From assembly GCF_011050055.1 (NCBI RefSeq), contig NZ_DRGM01000015.1, positions 1 to 32,231 of the forward strand: DNA of 32,231 bases. Reading direction: 5' to 3'. The position numbers and the translations under genes are program-made. The notes beneath the pieces were generated by a model. The model was given only the letters and a program-made list of their open reading frames with translations. It was not told the origin of the DNA and did not search any database. The DNA is from Pseudoalteromonas prydzensis (GTDB lineage: Bacteria; Pseudomonadota; Gammaproteobacteria; Enterobacterales; Alteromonadaceae). Of the stretch, positions 15,607 to 24,343 are shown in pieces; positions within the stretch are counted from its first letter, which is position 1; every line of letters begins with the position of its first letter.

Positions 15607-16491
15607 TTAATGCCAAGATAAAATGGTGTTGTTTGCGTTGTTAATACAATCTGTTTGCGTTAACTCAAGATGCGTTAAAGGCGGGCGCAAATACGGGCTA
15701 TTAATACGCCCTTGTAAATGCATGAGTACTTTAACGGGGATAGGGTTTGCGACAGCAAACAAGCTTTGAATTGCTTGCGACCAGTCAGCAAATAAATTGG
15801 GGTGTTGGCCACTGAGGCTGCGTTTTACAAATTCATGGGTTTGCACAGGCCATGCATTCGCTGCGACAGATACTAAGCCTTTCGCGCCGGCTTGGGCAAA
15901 GTAAGGCATCAACGCATCATCACCACTAAAAATCGCCAGCTCTGGTGCGGCATTTCTAAAGCCTTCAAATTTCGCAATATCGCCACTGGCTTCTTTAAGC
16001 GCCCATAAGTTTTTGTGATCTTTTAAATTGCTAATTACTGCAGGTGGGATAGCAATCGCACTGCGCCCCGGTACGTTGTAAAGCATACATGGATGCTTGC
16101 TGGCATTGAGTAGACTTTCAAACCAGTGGGTTTGGCCAACTACGCCTGGTTTAGCATAGAGAGGAGAGCCCAGTAAATAACCGTGAATTGGTAATTGGTT
16201 ACAGTATTCAACCCATGCAACTTGCTGTTTGAGGTTCATGCCGCCAACGGCAACCATCAAGGGCACAGTCGGTGCTAACTGGCAGACGTGCTCAACAATC
16301 GCTTGCTGCTCTTTGAGGGTAAGAGCTAAGCCTTCCCCTGTACTGCCAAGCAGTAAAATGCCATTGTTAGCTGTCTGTTGCTGCGTAACTAATTGCTCAA
16401 GCACGCTATAGTCGACTTCGCCTGCGTCAGTAAAAGGCGTGACAAGGGCTGTCCACAATGGGTAGTCGTTTAAATTGAAGTTGTTGATCAT
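15607..16491 (-). CDS. dapA: 4-hydroxy-tetrahydrodipicolinate synthase family (DapA)
   Basis: TIM-barrel aldolase of 294 residues that condenses pyruvate with aspartate semialdehyde, the first step of the diaminopimelate/lysine branch. The Schiff-base lysine is K166 in LKEASG, the catalytic tyrosine Y138 in YNVPGRS, and the carboxylate-binding Arg143 follows in PGR. GSTGEG (49-54) replaces the usual GTTGES, with Ser for the first Thr. Y112 sits in LYAKP, where the family normally has YYNKP. The offset from E. coli (Y107, Y133, R138, K161) is a constant +5. First gene of the operon, behind a lysine riboswitch, which strongly supports a role in lysine metabolism. The ribosome-binding site (GTGAGAG) is tight against the ATG. 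Confidence 0.88.
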   Translation of the reverse strand: MINNFNLNDYPLWTALVTPFTDAGEVDYSVLEQLVTQQQTANNGILLLGSTGEGLALTLKEQQAIVEHVCQLAPTVPLMVAVGGMNLKQQVAWVEYCNQLPIHGYLLGSPLYAKPGVVGQTHWFESLLNASKHPCMLYNVPGRSAIAIPPAVISNLKDHKNLWALKEASGDIAKFEGFRNAAPELAIFSGDDALMPYFAQAGAKGLVSVAANAWPVQTHEFVKRSLSGQHPNLFADWSQAIQSLFAVANPIPVKVLMHLQGRINSPYLRPPLTHLELTQTDCINNANNTILSWH

Positions 16492-16626
16492 CTCTCACGA
16501 ACTTATAAGTGATTCGAGGAGTTAATGAGCATTATGATAAGAGCCGCATTAACATCGTTCGAACTAATAATTCGAAGAGCGAATGGGCTTAATACAATAG
16601 GGCGCAATGGCCTTATTATGCTAAGA
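16492..16626 (-). promoter_or_regulatory. Expression platform between lysine riboswitch and dapA
   Basis: About 135 nt between the aptamer P1 stem and the start codon. A short hairpin TTCGAA/TTCGAA and a longer pairing GTTAATG/CATTAAC are visible, but no stem followed by a U tract. This favours control of translation start or Rho entry over intrinsic termination. Confidence 0.4.
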
Positions 16627-16813
16627 CCAGAAGCTCTCCACCAAATATTTTAACAGCCAAGCTGTTATTGGTGACAGTCGCTGGGATTCAACCCAGTCGC
16701 CCGAAATAACCCTTCACAAAAAGTGTTACTTCTCGGCGTTAATTCCCCTCACGTATGATCACTGGAGTGTTGTGCTCCTCACATACGTTACCTGAATAAC
16801 GCACCTCTTCTAG
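16627..16813 (-). promoter_or_regulatory. Lysine riboswitch aptamer (L box)
   Basis: On the minus strand, P1 forms between CTAGAAG (16813-16807) and CTTCTGG (16633-16627). The conserved core elements are in order: AGAGGTGCG, then GAGGGGAATTAACGCCGAGAAG, GGGCGACTGGGTTGAATCCC, AGCGACTGTCACC, and GGTGGAGAGCTTCTGG. Length is 187 nt, typical of the class. It binds lysine and lowers expression of the downstream operon when lysine is plentiful. Confidence 0.95.
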
Positions 16814-16819
16814 CCCACA

Positions 16820-16849
16820 GGGTTAGTTTTAAAAAAGTAAAACTAACCC
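16820..16849 (-). other. 12-bp leader hairpin just 5' of the riboswitch
   Basis: GGGTTAGTTTTA pairs perfectly with TAAAACTAACCC around a 6-nt loop, between the predicted transcription start and aptamer P1. No U tract follows, so it is not a terminator. It may stabilise the mRNA 5' end or help the aptamer fold. Confidence 0.5.
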
Positions 16850-16871
16850 TTAAATAGGGGTAATGGCGGTG

Positions 16872-16901
16872 ATTAAAGCATTTTAGCCATCTAGGTGTCA
16901 A
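16872..16901 (-). promoter_or_regulatory. Sigma-70-type promoter of the lysine-riboswitch operon
   Basis: On the minus strand, a perfect -35 TTGACA (16901-16896) is followed after 18 bp by -10 TTTAAT (16877-16872). Transcription would begin near 16864, giving a leader of about 370 nt that contains the hairpin, the aptamer and the platform. Confidence 0.7.
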
Positions 16902-17034
16902 GACTGTAATCCGAACTCTGGAAATAAATCTTTAGTTAGTCGCCGTGTTTATGTTGATCTTTACACTTCAATGGTTACGTATTAATAGCTTTTTTCGTAC
17001 ACTAGTGTGCATAGTGGTAAAAGGGTATTAAGTA

Positions 17035-17736
17035 ATGGAAAAGTTTCAGGGTATTTATCAACGAGCGGCACTGCGTAAAGGCGGTACTGCTATGCTTGAG
17101 CAATTGTTACACGCACCTCTTGCGACTGAACAACTGAAGTGCTTATCTGATGATGCATGGCTTGAAGAGTTTACCCGCAAGATTTTTCAAAGTGGTTTTT
17201 ATTGGTCAGTGATCAACAATAAATGGACTGGTTTTCGTGAGGTATTTTGGGACTTTAGCGTTGATAAATTACTCATGATGCCACCAGATATGCTTGAGCA
17301 AAAAGCCAGTGATGAGCGAATCGTGCGTAATTTTAAAAAAGTACAGACCATTCCACATAACGCTTATATGATCCACGAGGTTGCCGCTGAACATGGTAGC
17401 TTTAGTCAGTTTATTGCCAATTGGCCAACAGACGACATAATTGGTTTGTGGGCATATTTAAAAAAACACGGTGCGCGTTTAGGTGGTAACACAGGGCCTT
17501 ATACATTGCGCGCACTCGGTAAAGACACATTTTTACTATCGCGCGACGTTGAAAGCTATTTGCGTGCCCATAAAATAATTGATGGTGGCTTACAAACGAA
17601 AAAGTCATTGACTGCGGCACAAGCATTTTTTAACGAGTTACAACAGCAAAGCGGCTTAAGCTTACAAGAGCTAAGTTTAATCCTCGCTTACAGTGTAGGT
17701 GATAACCGCGTCGGTATACAAACAACTCAAGCTTAA
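17035..17736 (+). CDS. DNA-3-methyladenine glycosylase I-like protein
   Basis: 233-residue protein of the Tag-type helix-hairpin-helix glycosylase superfamily, which excises alkylated adenine from DNA. The segment DDAWLEEFTRKIFQSGFYWSVINNKWTGFREVF matches the Tag pattern (an aromatic-rich EIFQAGLSW...NKR..FR..F helix pair). WAYLKKHGARLGGNTGPYTLR resembles the HhH region. The zinc-binding Cys/His snap of E. coli Tag is not evident, so it is a divergent branch. selO begins 8 bp downstream, so the two are probably co-transcribed. AAAGGG lies before the ATG. Confidence 0.75.
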   Translation: MEKFQGIYQRAALRKGGTAMLEQLLHAPLATEQLKCLSDDAWLEEFTRKIFQSGFYWSVINNKWTGFREVFWDFSVDKLLMMPPDMLEQKASDERIVRNFKKVQTIPHNAYMIHEVAAEHGSFSQFIANWPTDDIIGLWAYLKKHGARLGGNTGPYTLRALGKDTFLLSRDVESYLRAHKIIDGGLQTKKSLTAAQAFFNELQQQSGLSLQELSLILAYSVGDNRVGIQTTQA

Positions 17737-17744
17737 GGAATACC

Positions 17745-19160
17745 ATGAAACTAGTTGCTCGCTATACCCAGGTTGCTGATGATTTTGCAGTGCCGGATTC
17801 CCCCAGTGCTGTTGCAGCACCTACCTTATTATTGTGGAACGATGTATTAGCTCAGCAGCTTAATATTGACGTTGCCAGCGCCGAACGTGCAGATGTTTTT
17901 GCAGGCAACCTCAATAACAGTGACGTAAAGCCTGTAGCGCTGGGTTATTCAGGGCATCAGTTTGGTCATTTTTCACCGCGCTTAGGTGATGGTCGTGCTC
18001 ACTTACTTGGGGCAGTTGCCGATCAGCAGCAACAGCTGTGGGACATTCAGCTTAAAGGTGCAGGTGCTACGCCATTTTCACGTGGTGGCGATGGCCGCTG
18101 CGCAATTGGTCCAGCTGTACGTGAATACATAATGAGTGAGGCGATGCACGCGTTAGGAGTGCCAACCACGCGATGCTTAGCTGTTGTTGCCAGTGGTGAG
18201 ACTGTTTACCGACAGCCGCCACAGCCAGGTGCCATTGTTACCCGCGTTGCGAGTAGCCACATTCGCGTTGGCTCGTTTCAGTATCTAGCAAGCCAAGGCG
18301 ATGTAGCTGGTTTACAGGCATTGGCTGATTTGGCCATTGCGCGGCATTACCCTGAAATCAATACCACGGGTCCTGAACGCTATTTAGCATTTTTAGCTAA
18401 TGTTGTTGAAAAACAAATAGCCCTTGTGGTGAGCTGGATGCGGGTTGGCTTTATACACGGTGTAATGAATACAGACAATACTTTGATCAGTGGTGAAACC
18501 ATAGACTACGGCCCTTGTGCGATGATGAATCAGTTTGATTTTGACACGGTATTTAGCTCGATTGATCGCCAAGGGCGTTATGCTTTTGGTAATCAAGCAA
18601 ATATTGCTAACTGGAATTGTGCTCGCTTAGCGGAAAGTTTGCTCCCCTTAATAAGCGATGATGAAGAGCAAGCCGTTGCGCTATTAAGCCCGCTGATCAA
18701 TGGTTTTGCTGAACAATTCAATCACGCATTTAGCCAAATGTGGGCGCAAAAGCTAGGGCTGGATGGTGATCAAGCAGGTGATAAAGAATTAGTATCAGAG
18801 CTACTGGGGCTGCTGAAAACGCATAAACTTGATTACACCAACACCTTTGATACATTGACAGAATCACTACAAGGGAGTGTTACTATTGCGAGTGATTTAG
18901 CAGCTTGGTCAATAAAATGGTTAACGCGCACCAATGCACACAGCTATCAGATTATGCGACAGGCTAATCCACGTATGATCCCACGCAACCATATTATTGA
19001 AACTATTTTACGAGACTATGAACGTGATGGTGCAAGTAGTATGTTAATTGATTATTTAGCTGCCTTGAAATCACCTTATTACACAATGGCTAATAATGCA
19101 TTTTGGTACTCACCTCCTGTTGATGGAGATCATAACTACCAAACATTTTGTGGTACATAA
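17745..19160 (+). CDS. selO: Protein adenylyltransferase SelO (YdiU/UPF0061)
   Basis: Pseudokinase that transfers AMP rather than phosphate to protein hydroxyls, linked to oxidative-stress defence and protein glutathionylation. The 471-residue length matches the bacterial family. Landmarks are LGYSGHQFGHFSPRLGDGR (64-84), QLKGAGATPFSRGGDGR (102-118) and the catalytic region GVMNTDNTLISGETIDYGP. The chain ends FCGT, placing Cys469 three from the C-terminus, where eukaryotic SelO carries selenocysteine and E. coli has the Cys of a regulatory disulfide. Cys292 (NWNCARL) is the likely partner. It follows the glycosylase gene after 8 bp with TAAGGA as ribosome-binding site. Confidence 0.95.
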   Translation: MKLVARYTQVADDFAVPDSPSAVAAPTLLLWNDVLAQQLNIDVASAERADVFAGNLNNSDVKPVALGYSGHQFGHFSPRLGDGRAHLLGAVADQQQQLWDIQLKGAGATPFSRGGDGRCAIGPAVREYIMSEAMHALGVPTTRCLAVVASGETVYRQPPQPGAIVTRVASSHIRVGSFQYLASQGDVAGLQALADLAIARHYPEINTTGPERYLAFLANVVEKQIALVVSWMRVGFIHGVMNTDNTLISGETIDYGPCAMMNQFDFDTVFSSIDRQGRYAFGNQANIANWNCARLAESLLPLISDDEEQAVALLSPLINGFAEQFNHAFSQMWAQKLGLDGDQAGDKELVSELLGLLKTHKLDYTNTFDTLTESLQGSVTIASDLAAWSIKWLTRTNAHSYQIMRQANPRMIPRNHIIETILRDYERDGASSMLIDYLAALKSPYYTMANNAFWYSPPVDGDHNYQTFCGT

Positions 19161-19628
19161 TGGATAAATAAATTTTTGCTATTGTTTATATTGTACATAG
19201 AATGAACAGGTACTAATGAAATGATATGATTTTTACATTGGGCGCATTCATTATAAGAGGTTATTTATTAATATTTATAAGAAATAACTGCGCTAACCAC
19301 TTGTTGATTTAAAATTAACCAATATAATACTCTAATTGGCTTCAAAAATTTTTCTATTGAAGCACAAGATTTCAATACTAGGTTGTGGGTCAAGCTCGAT
19401 ATGATGGAAGTCAGCTTACTGGGAACCGATTTATGTGTAAGTTAGGTAAAGTTTTTTATCTGAACTATAATGAAGAGCACTTTATTTTAAAGAATATTTA
19501 AATTGCAAAATATGCATTTAAACATTTTCGTTAAGTAATGATTAACTAAAGATACGGTACTCTTAGTCAAACTTATTGAGCTAGGGTCTCTTAGCTACAA
19601 TTTTAATTGTGAAAATGGGAAGGAAACA
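19161..19628. other. Gene-free region upstream of the OmpA-family gene
   Basis: AT-rich, no coding frame. Two small inverted repeats are visible: GTTATTT/AAATAAC (19260-19288) and GCTTCAA/TTGAAGC (19339-19363). Neither has a U tract, so no terminator for selO is assigned. It presumably contains the porin promoter and leader; I cannot place the -10 and -35 with confidence. Confidence 0.4.
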
Positions 19629-20690
19629 ATGAAATTAAAATCACTTACTATTGCTTTAGCACTAGCTGCAACTAGCGCTTCAAGTTTCGCTGCTGAAAAA
19701 GAAGGTTTCTTTATCGGTGCTTTTGGCGATTATTACGATGCTTCATGGGAAAATGTCCGTGGTAGCGCAGGCACTAACGTTGATGATTCAACTGGTTGGG
19801 GTGCTGAAATAGGTTATCGTTTTAATGATTACTGGAGCGCGCGTTTAGAATACGCTGACATGGATTTTGATATCTCAAGCTCAAACCCAGCCATGACAGC
19901 TACAAGCATGGACGGCGATCGTCTCGGTATTGATGGTCTTTACCACATTAACGGTGGCCCTTTCTATGGTATTTTCGGTCTTAAACAAATCGATATTACA
20001 GAAAACCTAACATTTGCTAATGTGGGTGCTGGTTACCAACATTACTTCACTGATAATTTTGCATTTAATGCTGAAACATCGATATACCAAGGTCTTGATC
20101 GTGGTTACACAGATGTAGGCGCTAAACTTGGTCTTAGCTATTTATTTGGTAAGCAAAGTTCAGCTGCTGAGCCAGTTGAGCCAGCTCCTACAGCGGCAGT
20201 TGTTCCTGTTGCAGTTGCCCCTGTAGATAGCGATGGTGATAACATCCCTGATGCAGATGACCAATGTCCAAACACACCAATGACAGATGCTGTTGATGGA
20301 ACCGGTTGTACTTTATATGAAGACCGTGAAGTAACTAAGAGTTTGTTAGTAACATTCCCTAACAATGCTTCAAAAGTTGCTGGCAAATATGACAACGGTA
20401 TTGACCAAGTTGCTAGCTTCTTAAAAGAGCACACAGATACAACAGTATTACTTGAAGGTCATTCTTCAGCTGTTGGTAAAGCTGAGTACAACAAGTGGTT
20501 ATCGAAAAAGCGTGCTGATGCAGTTGCTGCTAAGCTAATTGCTGATGGCATTGCTGAAGATCGTATTACTACTGTTGGTCTAGGCGAAGAGCGTCTTAAA
20601 AATACAGATAACACACCTGCTGCACACGCGGAAAACCGTCGTGTAGAAGCACACCTTAAGTCAATTGAGCGCGTGAAAGTTAAGCGTTAA
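19629..20690 (+). CDS. ompA: OmpA/OprF-family outer membrane porin
   Basis: 353-residue outer membrane protein. The signal peptide ends ASSFA. An eight-stranded barrel (about residues 25-172: FFIGAFGDYYDASWE to KLGLSYLFG) is followed by a Pro/Ala/Val linker. A thrombospondin-3-type calcium motif (DSDGDNIPDADDQCPNTP) comes next, then the OmpA C-terminal peptidoglycan-binding domain (LLEGHSSAVGKAEYNKWLSKKRADAV, with GLGEERL and the final NRRVE). This is the OprF-like layout that ties the outer membrane to peptidoglycan. GGAAGGAAACA before the ATG is a strong ribosome-binding site, as expected of an abundant porin. Confidence 0.93.
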   Translation: MKLKSLTIALALAATSASSFAAEKEGFFIGAFGDYYDASWENVRGSAGTNVDDSTGWGAEIGYRFNDYWSARLEYADMDFDISSSNPAMTATSMDGDRLGIDGLYHINGGPFYGIFGLKQIDITENLTFANVGAGYQHYFTDNFAFNAETSIYQGLDRGYTDVGAKLGLSYLFGKQSSAAEPVEPAPTAAVVPVAVAPVDSDGDNIPDADDQCPNTPMTDAVDGTGCTLYEDREVTKSLLVTFPNNASKVAGKYDNGIDQVASFLKEHTDTTVLLEGHSSAVGKAEYNKWLSKKRADAVAAKLIADGIAEDRITTVGLGEERLKNTDNTPAAHAENRRVEAHLKSIERVKVKR

Positions 20691-20707
20691 TAGCATTTGA
20701 TTTATCA

Positions 20708-20736
20708 AAAACCCAGCTATATGCTGGGTTTTTTTA
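20708..20736 (+). terminator. Rho-independent terminator of the OmpA-family gene
   Basis: The stem AAACCCAGC/GCTGGGTTT with an AT loop and a T7 run, about 20 bp after the stop codon. Confidence 0.92.
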
Positions 20737-20958
20737 TGTCTGATAATAATGATTCGCAATAGATATTCATGTGAATGGTGTTTTCTTTAAGTTATATTCA
20801 TCGTATTTATAGTGAGTATAATTTTTTGCTTTACTGGATGGATTTTAATCTATACTTAAAAGCTTTATTATGAACCGTCAGAATACTATAAGGGTTTGGT
20901 AATTTTTCGCGAGCACTCGCACTACCGAATACTTTCACGTCACCAAGAGGGCAATACT

Positions 20959-23556
20959 GTGCTACAAGATTATCGTAAACACGTAGAAGAACGTGCCGAA
21001 TTAGGTATCGTACCAGCGCCATTAGATGCTCAGCAAACGGCTGATCTTATCGAGCTAGTAAAAACTCCACCGGCTGGTGAAGAAGAGTTTATTCTAGATT
21101 TATTAGTAAACCGCGTACCACCCGGTGTGGATGATGCGGCTTACATCAAAGCAGGCTTTTTAGCAGCAGTGGCTAAAGGTGATGCCTCGTCACCACTAAT
21201 CTCAAAAGAAAAAGCAGCAGAGTTACTAGGTACTATGCTTGGCGGTTACAATATCGCACCTATGATTGATTTACTTGATGACGATGCGCTTGCGCCAATT
21301 GTTGTTAAAGGTCTTGCTAATACATTGCTAATGTTTGACGCATTTTACGATGTTGAAGAAAAAGCCAAAGCAGGTAATCGCTTTGCTAAGCAAGTTATTG
21401 AATCTTGGGCGGCTGCAGAATGGTTTACGAATAAGCCAGCGGTTGCTGAAAAAATCTCTGTTACGGTATTTAAAGTAACGGGTGAGACAAATACGGATGA
21501 TTTATCACCAGCACCAGATGCATGGTCTCGTCCTGATATCCCTCTGCATGCCTTAGCAATGCTAAAAATTGAACGTGACGGTATCACGCCAGATAAAGGC
21601 GGTGAAATTGGCCCAATTACACAACTGGAAGAATTAAAAACGCAAGGACTGCCACTTGCCTACGTTGGTGATGTTGTTGGTACTGGATCTTCTCGTAAGT
21701 CTGCTACTAACTCGGTGCTTTGGTTTATGGGCGATGATATTCCGTTCGTACCGAACAAGCGCGTTGGTGGTGTATGTTTAGGTAATAAAATTGCGCCAAT
21801 CTTCTTTAACACTATGGAAGATTCAGGTGCATTACCAATCGAACTAAATGTTGATGAACTTAACATGGGTGAGCAAATCGATATCTATCCGTATGAAGGT
21901 GTTGTGAAGCGCCATGGTACTGATGACGTTATCTCTACATTCGAACTTAAATCAGAAGTAATTCTTGATGAAGTTCGCGCTGGTGGTCGTATTCCACTGA
22001 TCATTGGTCGTGGTTTAACAGATAAAGCACGCACATCACTTGGCTTAGGTGCAATTGATGTATTTAAAGTGCCTGCAGTAATGGAGCTGTCTGATAAAGG
22101 CTTCACGCTTGCACAAAAAATGGTTGGTAAAGCCTGTAACGTTGCAGGCATTCGCCCAGGCCAATACTGTGAGCCTAAAATGACGACTGTTGGCTCGCAA
22201 GATACTACGGGGCCGATGACTCGCGATGAGCTTAAGGATTTAGCTTGTTTAGGTTTCTCTGCTGATTTAACAATGCAGTCTTTCTGTCATACATCAGCTT
22301 ACCCTAAGCCTATTGATGTAAACACACATCATACCCTTCCTGATTTCATCATGAACCGTGGCGGTGTATCACTTCGCCCTGGTGATGGTGTTATTCATTC
22401 ATGGTTAAACCGGATGTTATTACCAGATACTGTAGGTACGGGTGGTGATTCGCATACACGCTTCCCATTAGGTATTTCATTCCCTGCAGGTTCAGGTGCA
22501 GTGGCATTTGCAGCCGCAACAGGTGTAATGCCACTTGATATGCCGGAGTCAATCTTGGTACGTTTTAAAGGTGAAATGCAAGCTGGTATCACGCTACGTG
22601 ACCTTGTGCATGCAATCCCTTACTTCGCTATCAAAGAAGGTCTACTGACTGTTGAGAAGAAAGGTAAAATCAACGAATTCTCTGGTCGTGTACTAGAAAT
22701 CGAAGGTGTTGAGCACTTAACGGTTGAGCAAGCATTTGAGCTTTCTGATGCATCAGCAGAGCGTTCAGCGGCAGGTTGTACCGTTAAGCTTTCAAAAGAG
22801 TCGATTGCTGAATACTTAGAATCAAACATTGTAATGCTTAAGTGGATGATCTCTGAAGGCTACGGCGATGTACGCACTATTGAACGTCGTATTACTGCAA
22901 TGCAAGACTGGTTAGCAAACCCAGAACTAATGGAAGCTGATGCAGATGCTGAGTATAAGCACGTACTAGAGATTGACTTAGCCGATATCAAAGAGCCAAT
23001 TCTGTGTGCGCCAAATGATCCTGATGATGCACGTTTATTATCTGATGTGACGGGCGAGAAAATCGATGAGGTATTTATCGGTTCTTGTATGACGAATATT
23101 GGTCACTTCCGTGCTGCGGGTAAACTACTTGATGGTTTCTCAGGGCGTATTCCAACGCAACTTTGGGTTGCACCACCGACTAAGATGGATAAAGATCAAC
23201 TTACCGACGAAGGTTATTACGGTATCTTTGGTCGTGTAGGTGCTCGTATTGAAACGCCAGGGTGTTCACTGTGTATGGGTAACCAAGCCCGTGTTGCAGA
23301 TAAAGCAACTGTGGTTTCTACCTCTACGCGTAACTTCCCGAACCGCTTAGGTAATGGTGCAAATGTATTCTTAGCGTCAGCAGAACTTGCAGCCGTAGCT
23401 GCGATTTTAGGTAAGTTACCAACACCAGCTGAATACCAACAGTATGCAGCAAAAATTAACGCAACAGCAGCTGATACTTATCGTTATTTGAACTTCCATC
23501 GCATGCCTGCTTACACTAAAAAAGCAGACAACGTGATAATCCAACAAGCAGTTTAA
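20959..23556 (+). CDS. acnB: Bifunctional aconitate hydratase B / 2-methylisocitrate dehydratase
   Basis: TCA-cycle aconitase with a [4Fe-4S] cluster, interconverting citrate and isocitrate; it also serves the methylcitrate cycle. From the GTG at 20959 (AGAGG nine bases upstream) the product is 865 residues, the E. coli AcnB length, beginning [17 protein letters not shown]. The open frame runs upstream to 20896 but those residues do not match AcnB. Landmarks are the HEAT-like N-terminal domain, [20 protein letters not shown], the swivel domain, and [14 protein letters not shown]. Cluster cysteines are in [15 protein letters not shown] and [15 protein letters not shown]. It is a single-gene unit with its own terminator. 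Confidence 0.97.
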   Translation: MLQDYRKHVEERAELGIVPAPLDAQQTADLIELVKTPPAGEEEFILDLLVNRVPPGVDDAAYIKAGFLAAVAKGDASSPLISKEKAAELLGTMLGGYNIAPMIDLLDDDALAPIVVKGLANTLLMFDAFYDVEEKAKAGNRFAKQVIESWAAAEWFTNKPAVAEKISVTVFKVTGETNTDDLSPAPDAWSRPDIPLHALAMLKIERDGITPDKGGEIGPITQLEELKTQGLPLAYVGDVVGTGSSRKSATNSVLWFMGDDIPFVPNKRVGGVCLGNKIAPIFFNTMEDSGALPIELNVDELNMGEQIDIYPYEGVVKRHGTDDVISTFELKSEVILDEVRAGGRIPLIIGRGLTDKARTSLGLGAIDVFKVPAVMELSDKGFTLAQKMVGKACNVAGIRPGQYCEPKMTTVGSQDTTGPMTRDELKDLACLGFSADLTMQSFCHTSAYPKPIDVNTHHTLPDFIMNRGGVSLRPGDGVIHSWLNRMLLPDTVGTGGDSHTRFPLGISFPAGSGAVAFAAATGVMPLDMPESILVRFKGEMQAGITLRDLVHAIPYFAIKEGLLTVEKKGKINEFSGRVLEIEGVEHLTVEQAFELSDASAERSAAGCTVKLSKESIAEYLESNIVMLKWMISEGYGDVRTIERRITAMQDWLANPELMEADADAEYKHVLEIDLADIKEPILCAPNDPDDARLLSDVTGEKIDEVFIGSCMTNIGHFRAAGKLLDGFSGRIPTQLWVAPPTKMDKDQLTDEGYYGIFGRVGARIETPGCSLCMGNQARVADKATVVSTSTRNFPNRLGNGANVFLASAELAAVAAILGKLPTPAEYQQYAAKINATAADTYRYLNFHRMPAYTKKADNVIIQQAV

Positions 23557-23570
23557 AAGTCTACTTGTTG

Positions 23571-23597
23571 CAAAAACCCACAACATGTGGGTTTTTG
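23571..23597 (+). terminator. Rho-independent terminator of acnB
   Basis: A 12-bp perfect stem CAAAAACCCACA/TGTGGGTTTTTG with loop ACA, 14 bp after the stop. The T run is inside the stem. Confidence 0.9.
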
Positions 23598-23619
23598 TTA
23601 AGCTTTTGTTTATTTTCAC

Positions 23620-23647
23620 TTGACGAAAAGTTTTCTTCGTCTAGAAT
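23620..23647 (+). promoter_or_regulatory. Candidate sigma-70 promoter in a gene-free region
   Basis: TTGACG (23620-23625), a 16-bp spacer and TAGAAT (23642-23647). A 10-bp inverted repeat CAACCAATAA/TTATTGGTTG (23649-23682) begins right at the expected transcript start. No gene with a good start follows for almost 700 bp. Confidence 0.4.
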
Positions 23648-24343
23648 TCAACCAATAAAAAATTAACACATGTTATTGGTTGCCATGGAAAAGGCGATAA
23701 CTTCCTTCATGCTATTAAAATAATTAATTAGCAATGAAAGGCACCATCGTAAACTCCTCGGCAACTTCAATTTCATTTGACACATCAAACTACGCACAGA
23801 ATTAATACCTTTAGTGAGCTAGAAAATAATTAGCCTATAGAATCAGGGCGCTGGAATATTTATTTATGTTGTGGAATTTTCATAATTAGTCAGTCAATTG
23901 ATAAGCATCTTAATTATTAGGAAGACATCATATGTGGTGTTTAATACGAACTACTGTGAAAGTAGTAAATGGCGTTGATCTTAATTCGCTTAAAAGAAGT
24001 TGGAGTTCTGTTTAGATAAAAGTATCAATTCCTAATTGTTTATAGAAGTATTTAATTAAGCTCTAAATTCCACTTTTTAAACGTTTACAGCGTAAGGAAC
24101 AAACTGGGCTCATTAAATTGTCCATTTAAATAGCCAATATTTAAGATTAAATGACGTATAACTTGATAATAATGATTCGAGCTTGAGGCTTCTTAAGTGT
24201 AATTTTTAAAGTATAAATATAAAAAGTTATAAGAACCGAAAACAAAATTTAAAGCCACATTAAGCTAGGGCTTTTTTAAATTATTAAAGGGAAATGATTT
24301 AAACACAGCTCCCTCAATAGTATCCATTTAAAAGGGGAATAAA
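23648..24343. other. Long leader/intergenic region upstream of the giant lipoprotein
   Basis: AT-rich and without a convincing gene. It holds the 10-bp inverted repeat at 23649-23682. A 27-codon frame at 23932-24015 is preceded by AGGAAG, too short to judge. A weak terminator-like hairpin AAAGCC/GGGCTTTTTT lies at about 24250-24277. These could delimit a small RNA or a long 5' leader; neither is shown. Confidence 0.35.

Noticed and set aside
20896..20958. Extended acnB start at 20896
   Set aside because: The upstream residues do not resemble AcnB. The GTG at 20959 has a Shine-Dalgarno and gives the standard 865-residue protein.
23932..24015. 27-residue small protein
   Set aside because: It has a plausible Shine-Dalgarno, but it is too short, lacks any feature and has no conservation evidence available here.
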